Origin: Tropicimonas aquimaris
Lineage (GTDB): Bacteria; Pseudomonadota; Alphaproteobacteria; Rhodobacterales; Rhodobacteraceae
Length of the DNA stretch: 64,000 bases
Assembly: GCF_042676185.1 (NCBI RefSeq)
Contig: NZ_JBHTJT010000007.1
Span: 310,001-374,000 of the forward strand
Direction: 5' to 3'
Part shown: positions 7,363-15,185 of the stretch, one piece after another
Numbering within the stretch: position 1 is the first letter of the stretch
Layout of the letters: each line of letters begins with the position of its first letter
Notes under the pieces: model-generated
Told to the model about the DNA's origin: nothing
Seen by the model: only the letters and a program-made list of their open reading frames with translations
Database searches by the model: none
Translations under genes and position numbers: made by a program

Positions 7363-8703
7363 ATGCAATCTCGCCGTCCATTCCTGCCCAACCCGGTGCC
7401 CGCCGGCCGCGCCGCGCGCCTGCATCGGCTGGGCATGATGGCCACGGGGATCGCCGGGAACATGGCGGCGGCCGGTGCCCGCAGCGTCGCCCGGGGAGAG
7501 CGGCCGGACCTGCGGCAACTCCTGCTCACCCCGGCCAACGCAACGCGCATCGCCGATGACCTCGCCCGGATGCGGGGCGCGGCCATGAAGGTCGGCCAGC
7601 TGCTCTCGATGGACGCCGGGGACGTGCTTTCGCCGGAGCTGGCCACGATCCTCTCCCGGCTGCGCGCCGCTGCGGACCCGATGCCGCCGCATCAGCTCAA
7701 GACGGTTCTCCGCGACGCGTGGGGCAGCGACTGGCGGCGCAGTTTCCGGCAGTTCGACACGCGCCCCATCGCGGCCGCCTCCATCGGCCAGGTGCATCGC
7801 GCAAAGCTGCGCGACGGCACCGAGCTGGCGATCAAGGTCCAGTATCCCGGCGTCGCGCGCAGCATCGACAGCGACATCGACAATCTCGGCACGCTGATCC
7901 GGGTTTCCGGCCTGCTGCCGGCCGGCTTCGAGATCTCGCCCTACCTGGCCGAGGCGAAGCGCCAGTTGCATCTGGAGGCGGACTACCGGTTCGAGGCGGA
8001 GCAGCTTACCGCCTACGCGCGGCTCCTTGGCGAGACCACGCGCTTCGAGATCCCGACCGTGGCCGAGGAATGGTCGACCAGCTCGGTGCTGGCGATGAGC
8101 TACCATCCGAGCCGCAGCATCGACTGGCTGGCCGAGGCGCCGCAGACGGATCGCGACAGGGTGGCGCGAGACCTGATCGCTCTGCTGCTCGACGAGATCT
8201 TCCGCTTCGGCGTGATCCAGAGCGACCCGAATTTCGCCAACTACCGCTACAATCCCGAGAGCGGGCGGGTCGTGCTGCTCGACTTCGGCGCCACCCGCCG
8301 GCTCGACCCGGAGATCGTCGCTCGGTGCCGTGAGATCCTTGTCGCGGGGCTGGCGGATGACTCCGGCGGGATCGAAGCGGCCTTCGAGGCACTCGGGGCA
8401 CTTCCCGCCGAAATGCCGCGGCAACACCGGGCGCGCATCCTGGCCATGATCCGGATGGTCTTTGACGAGTTGCGCCGCGACGAGCTGGATTTCGGCGACA
8501 GCGACCTGCTCACCCGCCTCCGGTCCGAGGGACAGGCGTTGGCCGAGGACCGCGTGCCGCCGCCCGCGGTTCCGATGGATCTGCTCTACCTGCAACGCAA
8601 GATCGGTGGCATCTTCCTGCTGGCGACACGGCTGCGCGCGCGAGTGGCGGTGGGACCGCTCCTTGATCCGTTCACCAAGGCGCGCGACGCCGGGCCCGAG
8701 TGA
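7363..8703 (+). CDS. ABC1/UbiB (AarF/COQ8) family kinase-like protein
   Basis: About 446 residues from ATG 7363. Family hallmarks are in order: KxGQ (MKVGQ, 76-79), Ala-rich AAAS loop (137-140), the ATP-site Lys in AIKVQ (158), a catalytic-loop-like QSDPNFANY (287-294) and DFGA (307-310). COQ8/UbiB proteins support ubiquinone biosynthesis or lipid handling and have an atypical ATPase-like site. I chose ATG 7363 because GGAG lies about 6 nt upstream; GTG 7327 would add 12 residues. DPNFAN instead of the common DPHPGN is a subgroup difference. It could be the cellular UbiB or a paralogue. Confidence 0.82.
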   Translation: MQSRRPFLPNPVPAGRAARLHRLGMMATGIAGNMAAAGARSVARGERPDLRQLLLTPANATRIADDLARMRGAAMKVGQLLSMDAGDVLSPELATILSRLRAAADPMPPHQLKTVLRDAWGSDWRRSFRQFDTRPIAAASIGQVHRAKLRDGTELAIKVQYPGVARSIDSDIDNLGTLIRVSGLLPAGFEISPYLAEAKRQLHLEADYRFEAEQLTAYARLLGETTRFEIPTVAEEWSTSSVLAMSYHPSRSIDWLAEAPQTDRDRVARDLIALLLDEIFRFGVIQSDPNFANYRYNPESGRVVLLDFGATRRLDPEIVARCREILVAGLADDSGGIEAAFEALGALPAEMPRQHRARILAMIRMVFDELRRDELDFGDSDLLTRLRSEGQALAEDRVPPPAVPMDLLYLQRKIGGIFLLATRLRARVAVGPLLDPFTKARDAGPE

Positions 8704-8728
8704 TCCAGTGCCGTCCTGCGCACGTAAA
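8701..8728 (+). promoter_or_regulatory. Candidate sigma-E (ECF11/RpoE-ChrR) promoter
   Basis: TGATCC (8701-8706), then exactly 18 nt, then TAAA (8725-8728). The known Rhodobacter sigma-E consensus is TGATCC-N18-TAAG. The -35 element overlaps the stop codon of the kinase-like gene, and the glutathione peroxidase start lies 27 nt after the -10 element. A second site with identical spacing precedes the cyclopropane-synthase operon. Confidence 0.6.
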
Positions 8729-8754
8729 CATTTTCAGACATGCAGGAGAAACAC

Positions 8755-9276
8755 ATGGGACGGATCCTTCTCTTGGCCTTTTTCATTTCCCTCGGAAAAA
8801 TCGCCTCTGCCGGCACGGTGGGCGGCACCTTTGCATCGATCGACGGCGGGCAGATTTCTCTGGAGCAATGGCGCGGCCAGCCGGTGCTGGTGGTCAACAC
8901 GGCTTCCCGCTGCGGCTTCACCGGCCAGTATGACGGGTTGCAAGCACTCTATGACCGCTATCGCGAACGTGGGCTTGTGGTGCTGGCGGTACCCTCCAAC
9001 GATTTCCGTCAGGAGCTGTCGACCTCCGAGGAGGTAAAGGATTTCTGCGAGATAACCTTTGGCCTCGATATACCCATGGCCGATATCACCCATGTTCGCG
9101 GTCCGGACGCGCATCCGTTCTACCAGTCGGTCCGCGCGGAGACGGGTTTCGTGCCTAACTGGAACTTCAACAAGATCCTCGTCGGGCCAGACGGATCGGT
9201 GGTGGAGACCTGGGGCTCCGTTACCAAGCCGGAATCCCGCAAGATCACCCGGCGTATCGAGGCGTTGCTTAACTGA
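8755..9276 (+). CDS. Glutathione peroxidase family protein, exported
   Basis: 173 residues from ATG 8755, chosen for AGGAG at 8744-8748 and because the protein then opens with a signal peptide (MGRILLLAFFISLGKIASA). The peroxidatic Cys53 sits in NTASRCGFT, a second Cys98 in KDFC could act in resolution, and the catalytic Trp/Asn are in NWNFNK (135-140). The usual NQF...QEP segment is altered to SNDFRQE. It should reduce lipid or organic peroxides in the periplasm, probably with thioredoxin-type reductants as in most bacterial Cys-GPx. The sigma-E-type promoter upstream would make it part of a singlet-oxygen/peroxide response. Confidence 0.85.
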   Translation: MGRILLLAFFISLGKIASAGTVGGTFASIDGGQISLEQWRGQPVLVVNTASRCGFTGQYDGLQALYDRYRERGLVVLAVPSNDFRQELSTSEEVKDFCEITFGLDIPMADITHVRGPDAHPFYQSVRAETGFVPNWNFNKILVGPDGSVVETWGSVTKPESRKITRRIEALLN

Positions 9277-9307
9277 CGAGGGCGGCGGGCAGACGTGGAG
9301 GTGTGAG

Positions 9308-9970
9308 GTGGAACGGGCATTGATCATCGGCAATTCGGGTGGCATCGGAGCTGCCGTTGCGGCGTCCCTTGCGGCACGCGGGGTGTCGGTGACGGGCCTC
9401 TCGCGCAGGGAGCACGGGCTCGACGTAACGGATCAGGCTTCCGTGGATGAAGTGCTGAATCGGCAGGACGGTCCGTTTGGTCTCGTATTTGTCGCGTCCG
9501 GTGTCCTCGCCCCGGAAGGTGGGCAGCCGGAAAAGACGCTGGATCAGATCGACGCGGACGCAATGGCCGAAGTGATGGCGGTGAACGCCATCGGCCCTGC
9601 TCTGATCCTTCGCCACGCGCCGCGCTTTTTGCCGCGCGAAGGGCGATGCGTGGTCGCGGTTCTGACCGCGCGGGTCGGCTCCATCGGGGACAATGGCATG
9701 GGCGGATGGTACGCCTATCGCGCCTCGAAGGCGGCTGCGAACCAGATCGTCCACACCGCAGCCATCGAGATCGGACGTAAGCGCAAGGAGGCCGTGGTGG
9801 TCGCCCTGCATCCCGGCACGGTCGCCACGCCCTTTACCCAGGCCTATCCCGGCCATCGAAATGTCGGGCCGGAGGCGGCGGCGGATAACCTGCTTCGGGT
9901 CATCGACGGCCTCACGCCTGCCGAAAACGGCGGCTTCTTCGACTGGGCCGGCGAGGCTGTTCCCTGGTGA
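9308..9970 (+). CDS. Short-chain dehydrogenase/reductase, CsgA/C-factor type
   Basis: 220 residues from GTG 9308, preceded by GGAGG at 9297-9301. An N-terminal nucleotide-binding GNSGGIG motif, and a complete catalytic site: Ser in ARVGS and YRASK (Tyr-x-x-x-Lys). The small size and lack of a long C-terminus fit the C-factor/YciK-like SDR group. It follows the peroxidase by about 30 nt and is probably co-transcribed from the sigma-E-type promoter, so a role in clearing oxidised aldehydes or ketones is plausible; the substrate is unknown. Confidence 0.8.
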   Translation: MERALIIGNSGGIGAAVAASLAARGVSVTGLSRREHGLDVTDQASVDEVLNRQDGPFGLVFVASGVLAPEGGQPEKTLDQIDADAMAEVMAVNAIGPALILRHAPRFLPREGRCVVAVLTARVGSIGDNGMGGWYAYRASKAAANQIVHTAAIEIGRKRKEAVVVALHPGTVATPFTQAYPGHRNVGPEAAADNLLRVIDGLTPAENGGFFDWAGEAVPW

Positions 9971-9983
9971 GCCGGGGATGGCC

Positions 9984-10007
9984 CGGGCAGGGTAAGCCCC
10001 GCCCGGT
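9984..10007. terminator. Bidirectional hairpin between convergent genes
   Basis: A 10-bp stem with one mismatch (CCGGGCAGGG / CCCCGCCCGG) and a TAAG loop lies between the converging SDR and DUF533 genes. Confidence 0.5.
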
Positions 10008-10022
10008 GCCGATTGCGGCGTT

Positions 10023-10907
10023 CTACCTGTAGAGGTGCGGCTGGCCGAGCTTGTCGTGGATCGCGTTGGCGACCTGGCCATTCAGGCCCATGCCTTGAGC
10101 CAGTTCATGCAGGAACCTCGCCTCGCTTTTGTGGTCGAGGTCGATCGCCATGGCCGCCATCATGTAGACCTGATGCTCGGCACCCCGTGGAACCGACCGG
10201 GCGATCGCGGTGGGATCGACAGGGCGCTGCAACTCGGCCTGCACGAAATCGGCCTCTTCCTGGCTGACCTGCCCGAGCCGTTCCAGCAGCCGCTTCTTTT
10301 CCGTGTCGTCTAACGTGCCGTCGGATTTGGCGGCCTGGATCATCGCGCGGAGCATGACCGCGGCGAGATCCTCTTCCGCCGCCGTAGGAGGCTCGTCGGG
10401 TTCGCCGAAGTTCTGCAGCGACTGGTTCAGCTTGTCTCCGAAGCCACCGCCGGCGCTTCCGCCGCCCGGCCGGGAGAGCTCGCTCAACTCGTTCAGCGCC
10501 CCGCCCAGGCCACCACGCCCGGCGGCCGCACCCGCGCCGCCGCCGAGGATCGCGCCCATCATGTCCTGAAGACTCCCGCCGGAGGCTCCGCCACGTGCGG
10601 CACCACCACCCAGGACCTGACCCAACATGTCCTGGATACTGCCGCCGGGCGCTGCGCCACGGCTGGTGGTCCCGCCGCCCAGAACCTGCCCGAGCATGTC
10701 CTGAAGCCCGCCGGCCGACCCGCCTCCCGGCGCGCTGCCGCCTCCGAGGATCTGGCCGAGCATGTCCTCGATTCCGCCCCCGGCGGAGGCCTGTCCTGCC
10801 CCGGTCGGTTGCGCCGTCTGGCTGCCACCGCCCGAAACCATGCCCTTGACCCCCTTCGCGATCACGACGCCGGCGGCGACCTTTGCCAATGTGCTGACCA
10901 GACTCAT
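10023..10907 (-). CDS. DUF533 (YebE/TerB-like) protein with glycine-rich repeats
   Basis: About 294 residues from ATG 10907, which has AGGGAGA upstream. A hydrophobic N-terminal segment (LAKVAAGVVIAKGVKGMV) may anchor it in the inner membrane. Residues 46-124 hold four copies of a ~22-residue unit ending in (Q/E)DMLGQ(I/V)LGGG, joined by Gly/Ser/Ala linkers. The C-terminal ~130 residues (EEDLAAVMLRAMIQAAKSDG onward) form the helical TerB-like DUF533 domain. YebE relatives belong to envelope-stress regulons in enterobacteria; the molecular role is unknown. Confidence 0.78.
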   Translation of the reverse strand: MSLVSTLAKVAAGVVIAKGVKGMVSGGGSQTAQPTGAGQASAGGGIEDMLGQILGGGSAPGGGSAGGLQDMLGQVLGGGTTSRGAAPGGSIQDMLGQVLGGGAARGGASGGSLQDMMGAILGGGAGAAAGRGGLGGALNELSELSRPGGGSAGGGFGDKLNQSLQNFGEPDEPPTAAEEDLAAVMLRAMIQAAKSDGTLDDTEKKRLLERLGQVSQEEADFVQAELQRPVDPTAIARSVPRGAEHQVYMMAAMAIDLDHKSEARFLHELAQGMGLNGQVANAIHDKLGQPHLYR

Positions 10908-11267
10908 GTGTTCATCTCCCTGAAATATCTCTGAAACTGGGCACTCGCCACTTGGCTTCATGATCCGGATGCCCGGTCCGGCTCCCAAGTTCACCTATCA
11001 CATCCCCCGACCTGTCGGTCTGAAGGCAGGGTTTTCAATCTCGTTTCCGCGCGCGCCCGGCCTTTGCCGGCCGGACCAGTGCCAAAATTTCCTATGACTA
11101 TTGCCCAGTGGGCCACGCGGTGCAATCGGCGGATGTGTCTGCGCCATCCGGTCGGATGCCAGCCTCGGTTGACGCGGCGAGACACGATGCGATAACGCCG
11201 GAAAAAGCCCGTCATCGTCGCTCCGGTCCGCACCGGAACCGGTCGGGCGCATCAGACGGGAGCTTTC
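10908..11267. other. Intergenic region between divergent genes
   Basis: About 360 bp separates the divergent DUF533 and class V aminotransferase genes. It should hold both promoters. Short open frames here lack ribosome-binding sites and family resemblance, and I see no clear palindrome or ECF-type promoter. Confidence 0.5.
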
Positions 11268-12527
11268 ATGTTCGATACCATCCCCGGTCTTCTGGACCAG
11301 ATCCGCAGCCGTTTCGCCCATGTCGACAGCGATCCCTTCCAGGGCGAGCGGGTGTTCTTCGAGAATGCCGGCGGCGCGCTGACGCTCAAGTCCGTGGTCC
11401 AGACCTCGGCGGATTATGCCGCGATCCCTGACAACCAGGGACGCGAAAACGTCGCCTCGCGCGCGCTGGTCGCCGTCATCGCCCGGTCGCGCGAGGACAT
11501 GCAGAGCTTCTTCAACCCCGAGGGAGGCCAGTTCTTCGTGGGCGAGAGCGGGACCGAGCTGCTGTTCCGCCTGATCCGCACGGCCTGCCTGGGCACCCCG
11601 GAGGGCGGGAGCGTCCTCGGCTCGACGCTGGAGCACCCCGCCTCCCGCAGCGCCTGCGCGCGCTATGCGCCGGTCGGCGGCAAGGCGCATGTTCTGGTGG
11701 AACATGACGTGTCGCGGGGGAGCGTGGATCTGGCCGCCTACCGGCTGCAGATCACGCCCGACACGCGGGTTGCGACCATCCTGCACACCTCGCCTGTGAC
11801 GGGCATGGGCGTCGACGTTGCCGAGATCGCAGCCGGCATCCGGGCGGTGGCGCCCGAGTGCTTCATCATCGTCGACGGTATCCAGCACGCCGCACACGGT
11901 CGGCTGGACCTTGCCGCCTATGGCGTCGACGGCTACGTGATCTCGCCCTACAAGGCGTTCTCGCGCCACGGCTACGGCGTGGCTTGGGTGTCGGACCGGC
12001 TCGCAGGGCTGCCGCGCGACGCGCTGATCGATGCGCCAGGCGCGTCCTGGGAGATGGGCACGCGCGACACCGGCGCTTATGCCACCTTCTCGGATGTCGT
12101 CGCCTATCTGGACTGGCTGGGCAGCCATTTCACCGAGAGCGACGCCCCCCGCGAACGGATCGTCGCCGCTGGCGAAGCGATCCACGCCCATGAAAAACGG
12201 CTCACCGACGCCATGCTGCACGGTACCGGCAACCTGCCCGGGCTGGCGCAGATCCCGGGTGTGACCATCGTCGGCGGCGTCGAGAACCCGCTACGTGAGG
12301 GGCTGGTCTCCTTTGCCGTCGACGGGCTGAAGGCGCCGGAGATCGTCGAGGCGCTGAACCAGGCCGGTGTCCGGACCCACACCCGCAAGGCCGACCACTA
12401 CTCGGCCAACATTCTCGCGCCGATGGGGTTGGAGGCCTGCGTGCGGGTCTCGGTCTGCCATTACAACTCGCTGGAGGAGGTCGAGCGCCTGCTCGAGGCG
12501 ATGCGCGACATCACCCGCAGGGGCTGA
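11268..12527 (+). CDS. Class V aminotransferase, cysteine-desulfurase-like
   Basis: 419 residues with the fold-type I PLP pattern of the class V group: cofactor-binding Asp203 and neighbouring His207 in IVDGIQHAAHG, and the Schiff-base Lys229 in SPYKAFSRHG. The N-terminal FFENAGGA motif and STLEHPASR resemble SufS/CsdA-type and related lyases. It has no Suf/Isc partners nearby, so a specialised lyase or aminotransferase is more likely than Fe-S assembly. It is a stand-alone gene whose end converges on the SLC13 permease with only 9 nt between stops. Confidence 0.78.
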   Translation: MFDTIPGLLDQIRSRFAHVDSDPFQGERVFFENAGGALTLKSVVQTSADYAAIPDNQGRENVASRALVAVIARSREDMQSFFNPEGGQFFVGESGTELLFRLIRTACLGTPEGGSVLGSTLEHPASRSACARYAPVGGKAHVLVEHDVSRGSVDLAAYRLQITPDTRVATILHTSPVTGMGVDVAEIAAGIRAVAPECFIIVDGIQHAAHGRLDLAAYGVDGYVISPYKAFSRHGYGVAWVSDRLAGLPRDALIDAPGASWEMGTRDTGAYATFSDVVAYLDWLGSHFTESDAPRERIVAAGEAIHAHEKRLTDAMLHGTGNLPGLAQIPGVTIVGGVENPLREGLVSFAVDGLKAPEIVEALNQAGVRTHTRKADHYSANILAPMGLEACVRVSVCHYNSLEEVERLLEAMRDITRRG

Positions 12528-12536
12528 CGACCGGTT

Positions 12537-14282
12537 TCAGAGCGGCCAGATCCGCGGCACGAGTCCGACGACGATCAGAACGGAGAGCGCCGTCAGCGGC
12601 AGGCCAGCGCGAACGAAGTCGAGCAGCCTGTACCGGCTCTGGCCGTAGACCAGCAGTAGGGCGGGTTCCAGCGGCGCGATGAAGGAGAGTGAAGCGGAGA
12701 GCGTCACCACCACGGCGAGCGGCCGCGGGTCGACCCCCAGCGTTGGCGCCAGCGCCAGCGCGATCGGCAGGATCGTCAGCGCGGCCGCCGCGTTCGACAT
12801 CGGTTGCGTCAGCACGACCGTCAGCAGCGACAACGTCAGCAGCACCGCGGTCATCCCGAACGGGGCGACCCAGTCGAGGATCAGGTGCGCCAGCCATTCC
12901 GCGGTTCCGGTTTCCAGCATCGCGGCGCCGAAGCTCGACATGCCTCCGATCAGGATCAGCACGCGCCAGGAAATCATCCCGAAGACGTCCTGGGTGGAGA
13001 AGCGGTCGGTCAGCACCAGCCCGAGCACCGCGGCGAGAAGCGCGATGCCGAGTGGCAGCACCCCAGTGGCGCCGAGCAGGATCGCCGACAGCATCGCCCC
13101 GAGTGTGAACAACCCCTCCCGGCGCGTGGGCCGGGGCGGGGCGTCGGGACTGAGCAGGTGGATGTCGATATCCGCACGGACGCGTTCGACTGCCTGACCG
13201 GTGCCGGCCAACAGCAGTATGTCCCCCACGCGCAGGCGCATGCGACCGATCCGGGCGACCTGCTCGGTCCCGAGCCGACGCAGCCCCACAACGGTGATGT
13301 CGTCGCCGATCTCCTGCCGCATCCGCGCCACCGAGGCGCCGATCCAGTGGGAGCCGGGCAGCAGCACCGCCTGCGCGAACTGGCGTCCGGGCGGCTTGGC
13401 GCCGATCCCGAACAGGCTGAATCGTCCGCTGCCGGTGAGATGGGCCAGCGCCTCGGCATCGGCATGGACAATCACCCTGTCGCCGGCGTGAAGCTTGCGT
13501 CGGGGATGGGCGGCTACCCGGCCCTTGCTGGTGTCGACAGCGAGCGGCGTCACCCCGAGTTCCTCGAGGCCCAGCTCCGACAGCGCCTTGCCGTCTCCGA
13601 CCACGGCTTCGTCGATCGCGATGGTGGCCATGAAGAGCGGCTCCGGAGGCGCGTCGGCGGCATCTCCGGGTTCGGCCGCGATCAGCCTGTCGCCGAGGAG
13701 CGCCATCAGCGTCACGCCGGCGAGCGTCACCGCAAGCCCCACCCAGAAGAACTCGAACAGGCCGAAGGGCTCGAGGCCGAGCCTGGTCACCACGCTGCTC
13801 GCCGCGAGGTTGGTCGAGGTGCCGATCAGCGTTGCCGACCCGCCGAGGATGGAGGCGAAGGCCATCGGCATCAGAAGCAGCCCCGGCCGACATTTCGCCC
13901 GGCGGGCCGCATCCTGCGCCAGCGGCATCATCACCGCAGTCGTGCTGGTGTTGCTCACCACGGTAGAAAGACCGGCGGAGGCCAGCATCAACCGCACCAT
14001 GATGCCCCGGGGCGAGCGCCCGCTGCTGCCTGCGAGGCGGGTGGTGAGGCGGCTCATGATCCCGGAGTCGGAGAGCCTGCGCGACAGCACCATGACGCAT
14101 GCGAGGATCAGGATCGCTTCGCTGGCGAGCCCCTGAAGCGCCGAGGTCACGTCCATGATCCCGGAGGCGACCAGCAGCACAAGCAGCAGGAGCGCAACCG
14201 CGTCGGGCGGGATGCGTTCTGTCGCCAGCAGGATCGCGGCGGCAACGAAGAGCACAAGGACAAAGGCGATTTCCGGGGTCAT
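12537..14282 (-). CDS. SLC13-family permease with TrkA-C (RCK_C) domains
   Basis: About 581 residues from ATG 14282 (MTPEIAFVLVLFVAAA, a typical start for the family); ATG 14324 would add 14 residues. Hydrophobic N- and C-terminal halves flank a central soluble region with two RCK_C-type modules (around LGVTPLAVDTSKGRV and ITVVGLRRLG...RVGDILLLAG). Motifs include SNTSTTAVMMPLA and GSATLIGTSTNL in the first half and TQPMSNAAAALTILPIA in the second, as in sodium/dicarboxylate-sulfate (DASS) carriers. It is the last gene of the minus-strand unit starting at 24 kb; its anion substrate is not evident. Confidence 0.85.
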   Translation of the reverse strand: MTPEIAFVLVLFVAAAILLATERIPPDAVALLLLVLLVASGIMDVTSALQGLASEAILILACVMVLSRRLSDSGIMSRLTTRLAGSSGRSPRGIMVRLMLASAGLSTVVSNTSTTAVMMPLAQDAARRAKCRPGLLLMPMAFASILGGSATLIGTSTNLAASSVVTRLGLEPFGLFEFFWVGLAVTLAGVTLMALLGDRLIAAEPGDAADAPPEPLFMATIAIDEAVVGDGKALSELGLEELGVTPLAVDTSKGRVAAHPRRKLHAGDRVIVHADAEALAHLTGSGRFSLFGIGAKPPGRQFAQAVLLPGSHWIGASVARMRQEIGDDITVVGLRRLGTEQVARIGRMRLRVGDILLLAGTGQAVERVRADIDIHLLSPDAPPRPTRREGLFTLGAMLSAILLGATGVLPLGIALLAAVLGLVLTDRFSTQDVFGMISWRVLILIGGMSSFGAAMLETGTAEWLAHLILDWVAPFGMTAVLLTLSLLTVVLTQPMSNAAAALTILPIALALAPTLGVDPRPLAVVVTLSASLSFIAPLEPALLLVYGQSRYRLLDFVRAGLPLTALSVLIVVGLVPRIWPL

Positions 14283-14390
14283 GCGGGGAACCGATTCCGG
14301 TGGCGGACCGCCGTCATGCTCCACCCGCAGGGCGCGCTTGTCCTTGAACCAGATCAGCCCGGCGCCAGAAATCTTCGGCGCCGGAGCGGG

Positions 14391-15170
14391 TCAGAGCAGG
14401 CCCGGGTAGTCGCCCCCGTCCATCAGGATCGACTGCCCCGTCATCAGCCCGGCATGATCCGAGGCGAGAAAGGCGAAGAGCGCCGCGATCTCCTCCGGCC
14501 GGCCGAACCGTTTGGCGGGGCTGGAGGCCGCGCGGCTCTCCCAGATCTCGTCGAAGCTGCGACCCGTGGTCTCCGCCAGCCGGGCGACGTGCTGGCGTTG
14601 GCCGTCGCTCTCGACGATGCCGGGCAGGATGGTGTTGATCGTCACGTTCCGGGCGATTCCCTCGCGCGCCAGCCCGGCGCAGAAGCCCACGAGCCCTGTG
14701 CGTGCGCCGTTCGACTGGCCAAGCTCGACCTGCGGGATCTTCACGCCGCGCGCGGCGATGTTGACGATCCGTCCGTAGCCACGCGCCACCATCCCGTCGA
14801 AGGTGAGCCGGATCATCTCGATCGGCGCCAGCATCATCATGTCGAGCGCCGAGATCCAGTCCTCGCGCCGCCAGTCGCGGAAATCCCCGGGCGGCTTGCC
14901 GCCGCCGTTGTTGAGCAGGATGTCCGGCTCCGGGCAAGCGGCCAGAGCAGCCTCGCGGCCGGCGTCTGTGGTTATGTCGGCCGCGACGGTGGCAACCTCC
15001 GCGCCAGTCTCGGCCCGAATCTCGGCGGCGGTCCGTTCTAGCGCCTCGGCGCCCCGCGCCACCAGCGTCACCGCCACGCCCTCGCGGGCCAGCCGCTCTG
15101 CGCAGGCGCGGCCCATGCCTTTGCTGGCTCCGGTCAGCAGCGCGCGCCGGCCGGCAATCCCCATGTCCAT
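14391..15170 (-). CDS. Atypical SDR lacking the canonical Tyr/Lys
   Basis: 259 residues with an intact Rossmann dinucleotide motif (TGASKGMG, 13-20) and the NNGG variant of the NNAG motif (87-90). Where classical SDRs have YxxxK, this protein reads S153-N-G-A-R157, and the catalytic Ser position is Ala140. It is a clear paralogue of the SDR at 31.2 kb (shared IAG-RALLTGAS-GMGRACAE start, same length, same SNGAR). It follows the ABC ATPase by 15 nt. Either it uses a different catalytic arrangement or its role is non-reductive; the substrate is unknown. Confidence 0.82.
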   Translation of the reverse strand: MDMGIAGRRALLTGASKGMGRACAERLAREGVAVTLVARGAEALERTAAEIRAETGAEVATVAADITTDAGREAALAACPEPDILLNNGGGKPPGDFRDWRREDWISALDMMMLAPIEMIRLTFDGMVARGYGRIVNIAARGVKIPQVELGQSNGARTGLVGFCAGLAREGIARNVTINTILPGIVESDGQRQHVARLAETTGRSFDEIWESRAASSPAKRFGRPEEIAALFAFLASDHAGLMTGQSILMDGGDYPGLL

Positions 15171-15185
15171 CTGGTCTCTCCCGTC

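Noticed and set aside
6169..8595. Minus-strand open frame of about 800 codons across the TRAP receptor and kinase-like genes
   Set aside because: Spans two well-supported plus-strand genes and their gap, with no recognisable domain and biased composition.
9059..9307. Extension of the 9.3-kb SDR upstream into the peroxidase gene
   Set aside because: The added residues are a shadow of the peroxidase; the nucleotide-binding motif begins right after GTG 9308, which has its own GGAGG.
11268..12527. Suf/Isc cysteine desulfurase for Fe-S assembly
   Set aside because: No Fe-S assembly partners lie nearby and the gene is isolated; only the class V fold can be supported.
12804..15041. Plus-strand open frame of about 745 codons opposite the SLC13 and SDR genes
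   Set aside because: Crosses two minus-strand genes of known families; the translation is His/Gln/Arg-rich and non-globular.
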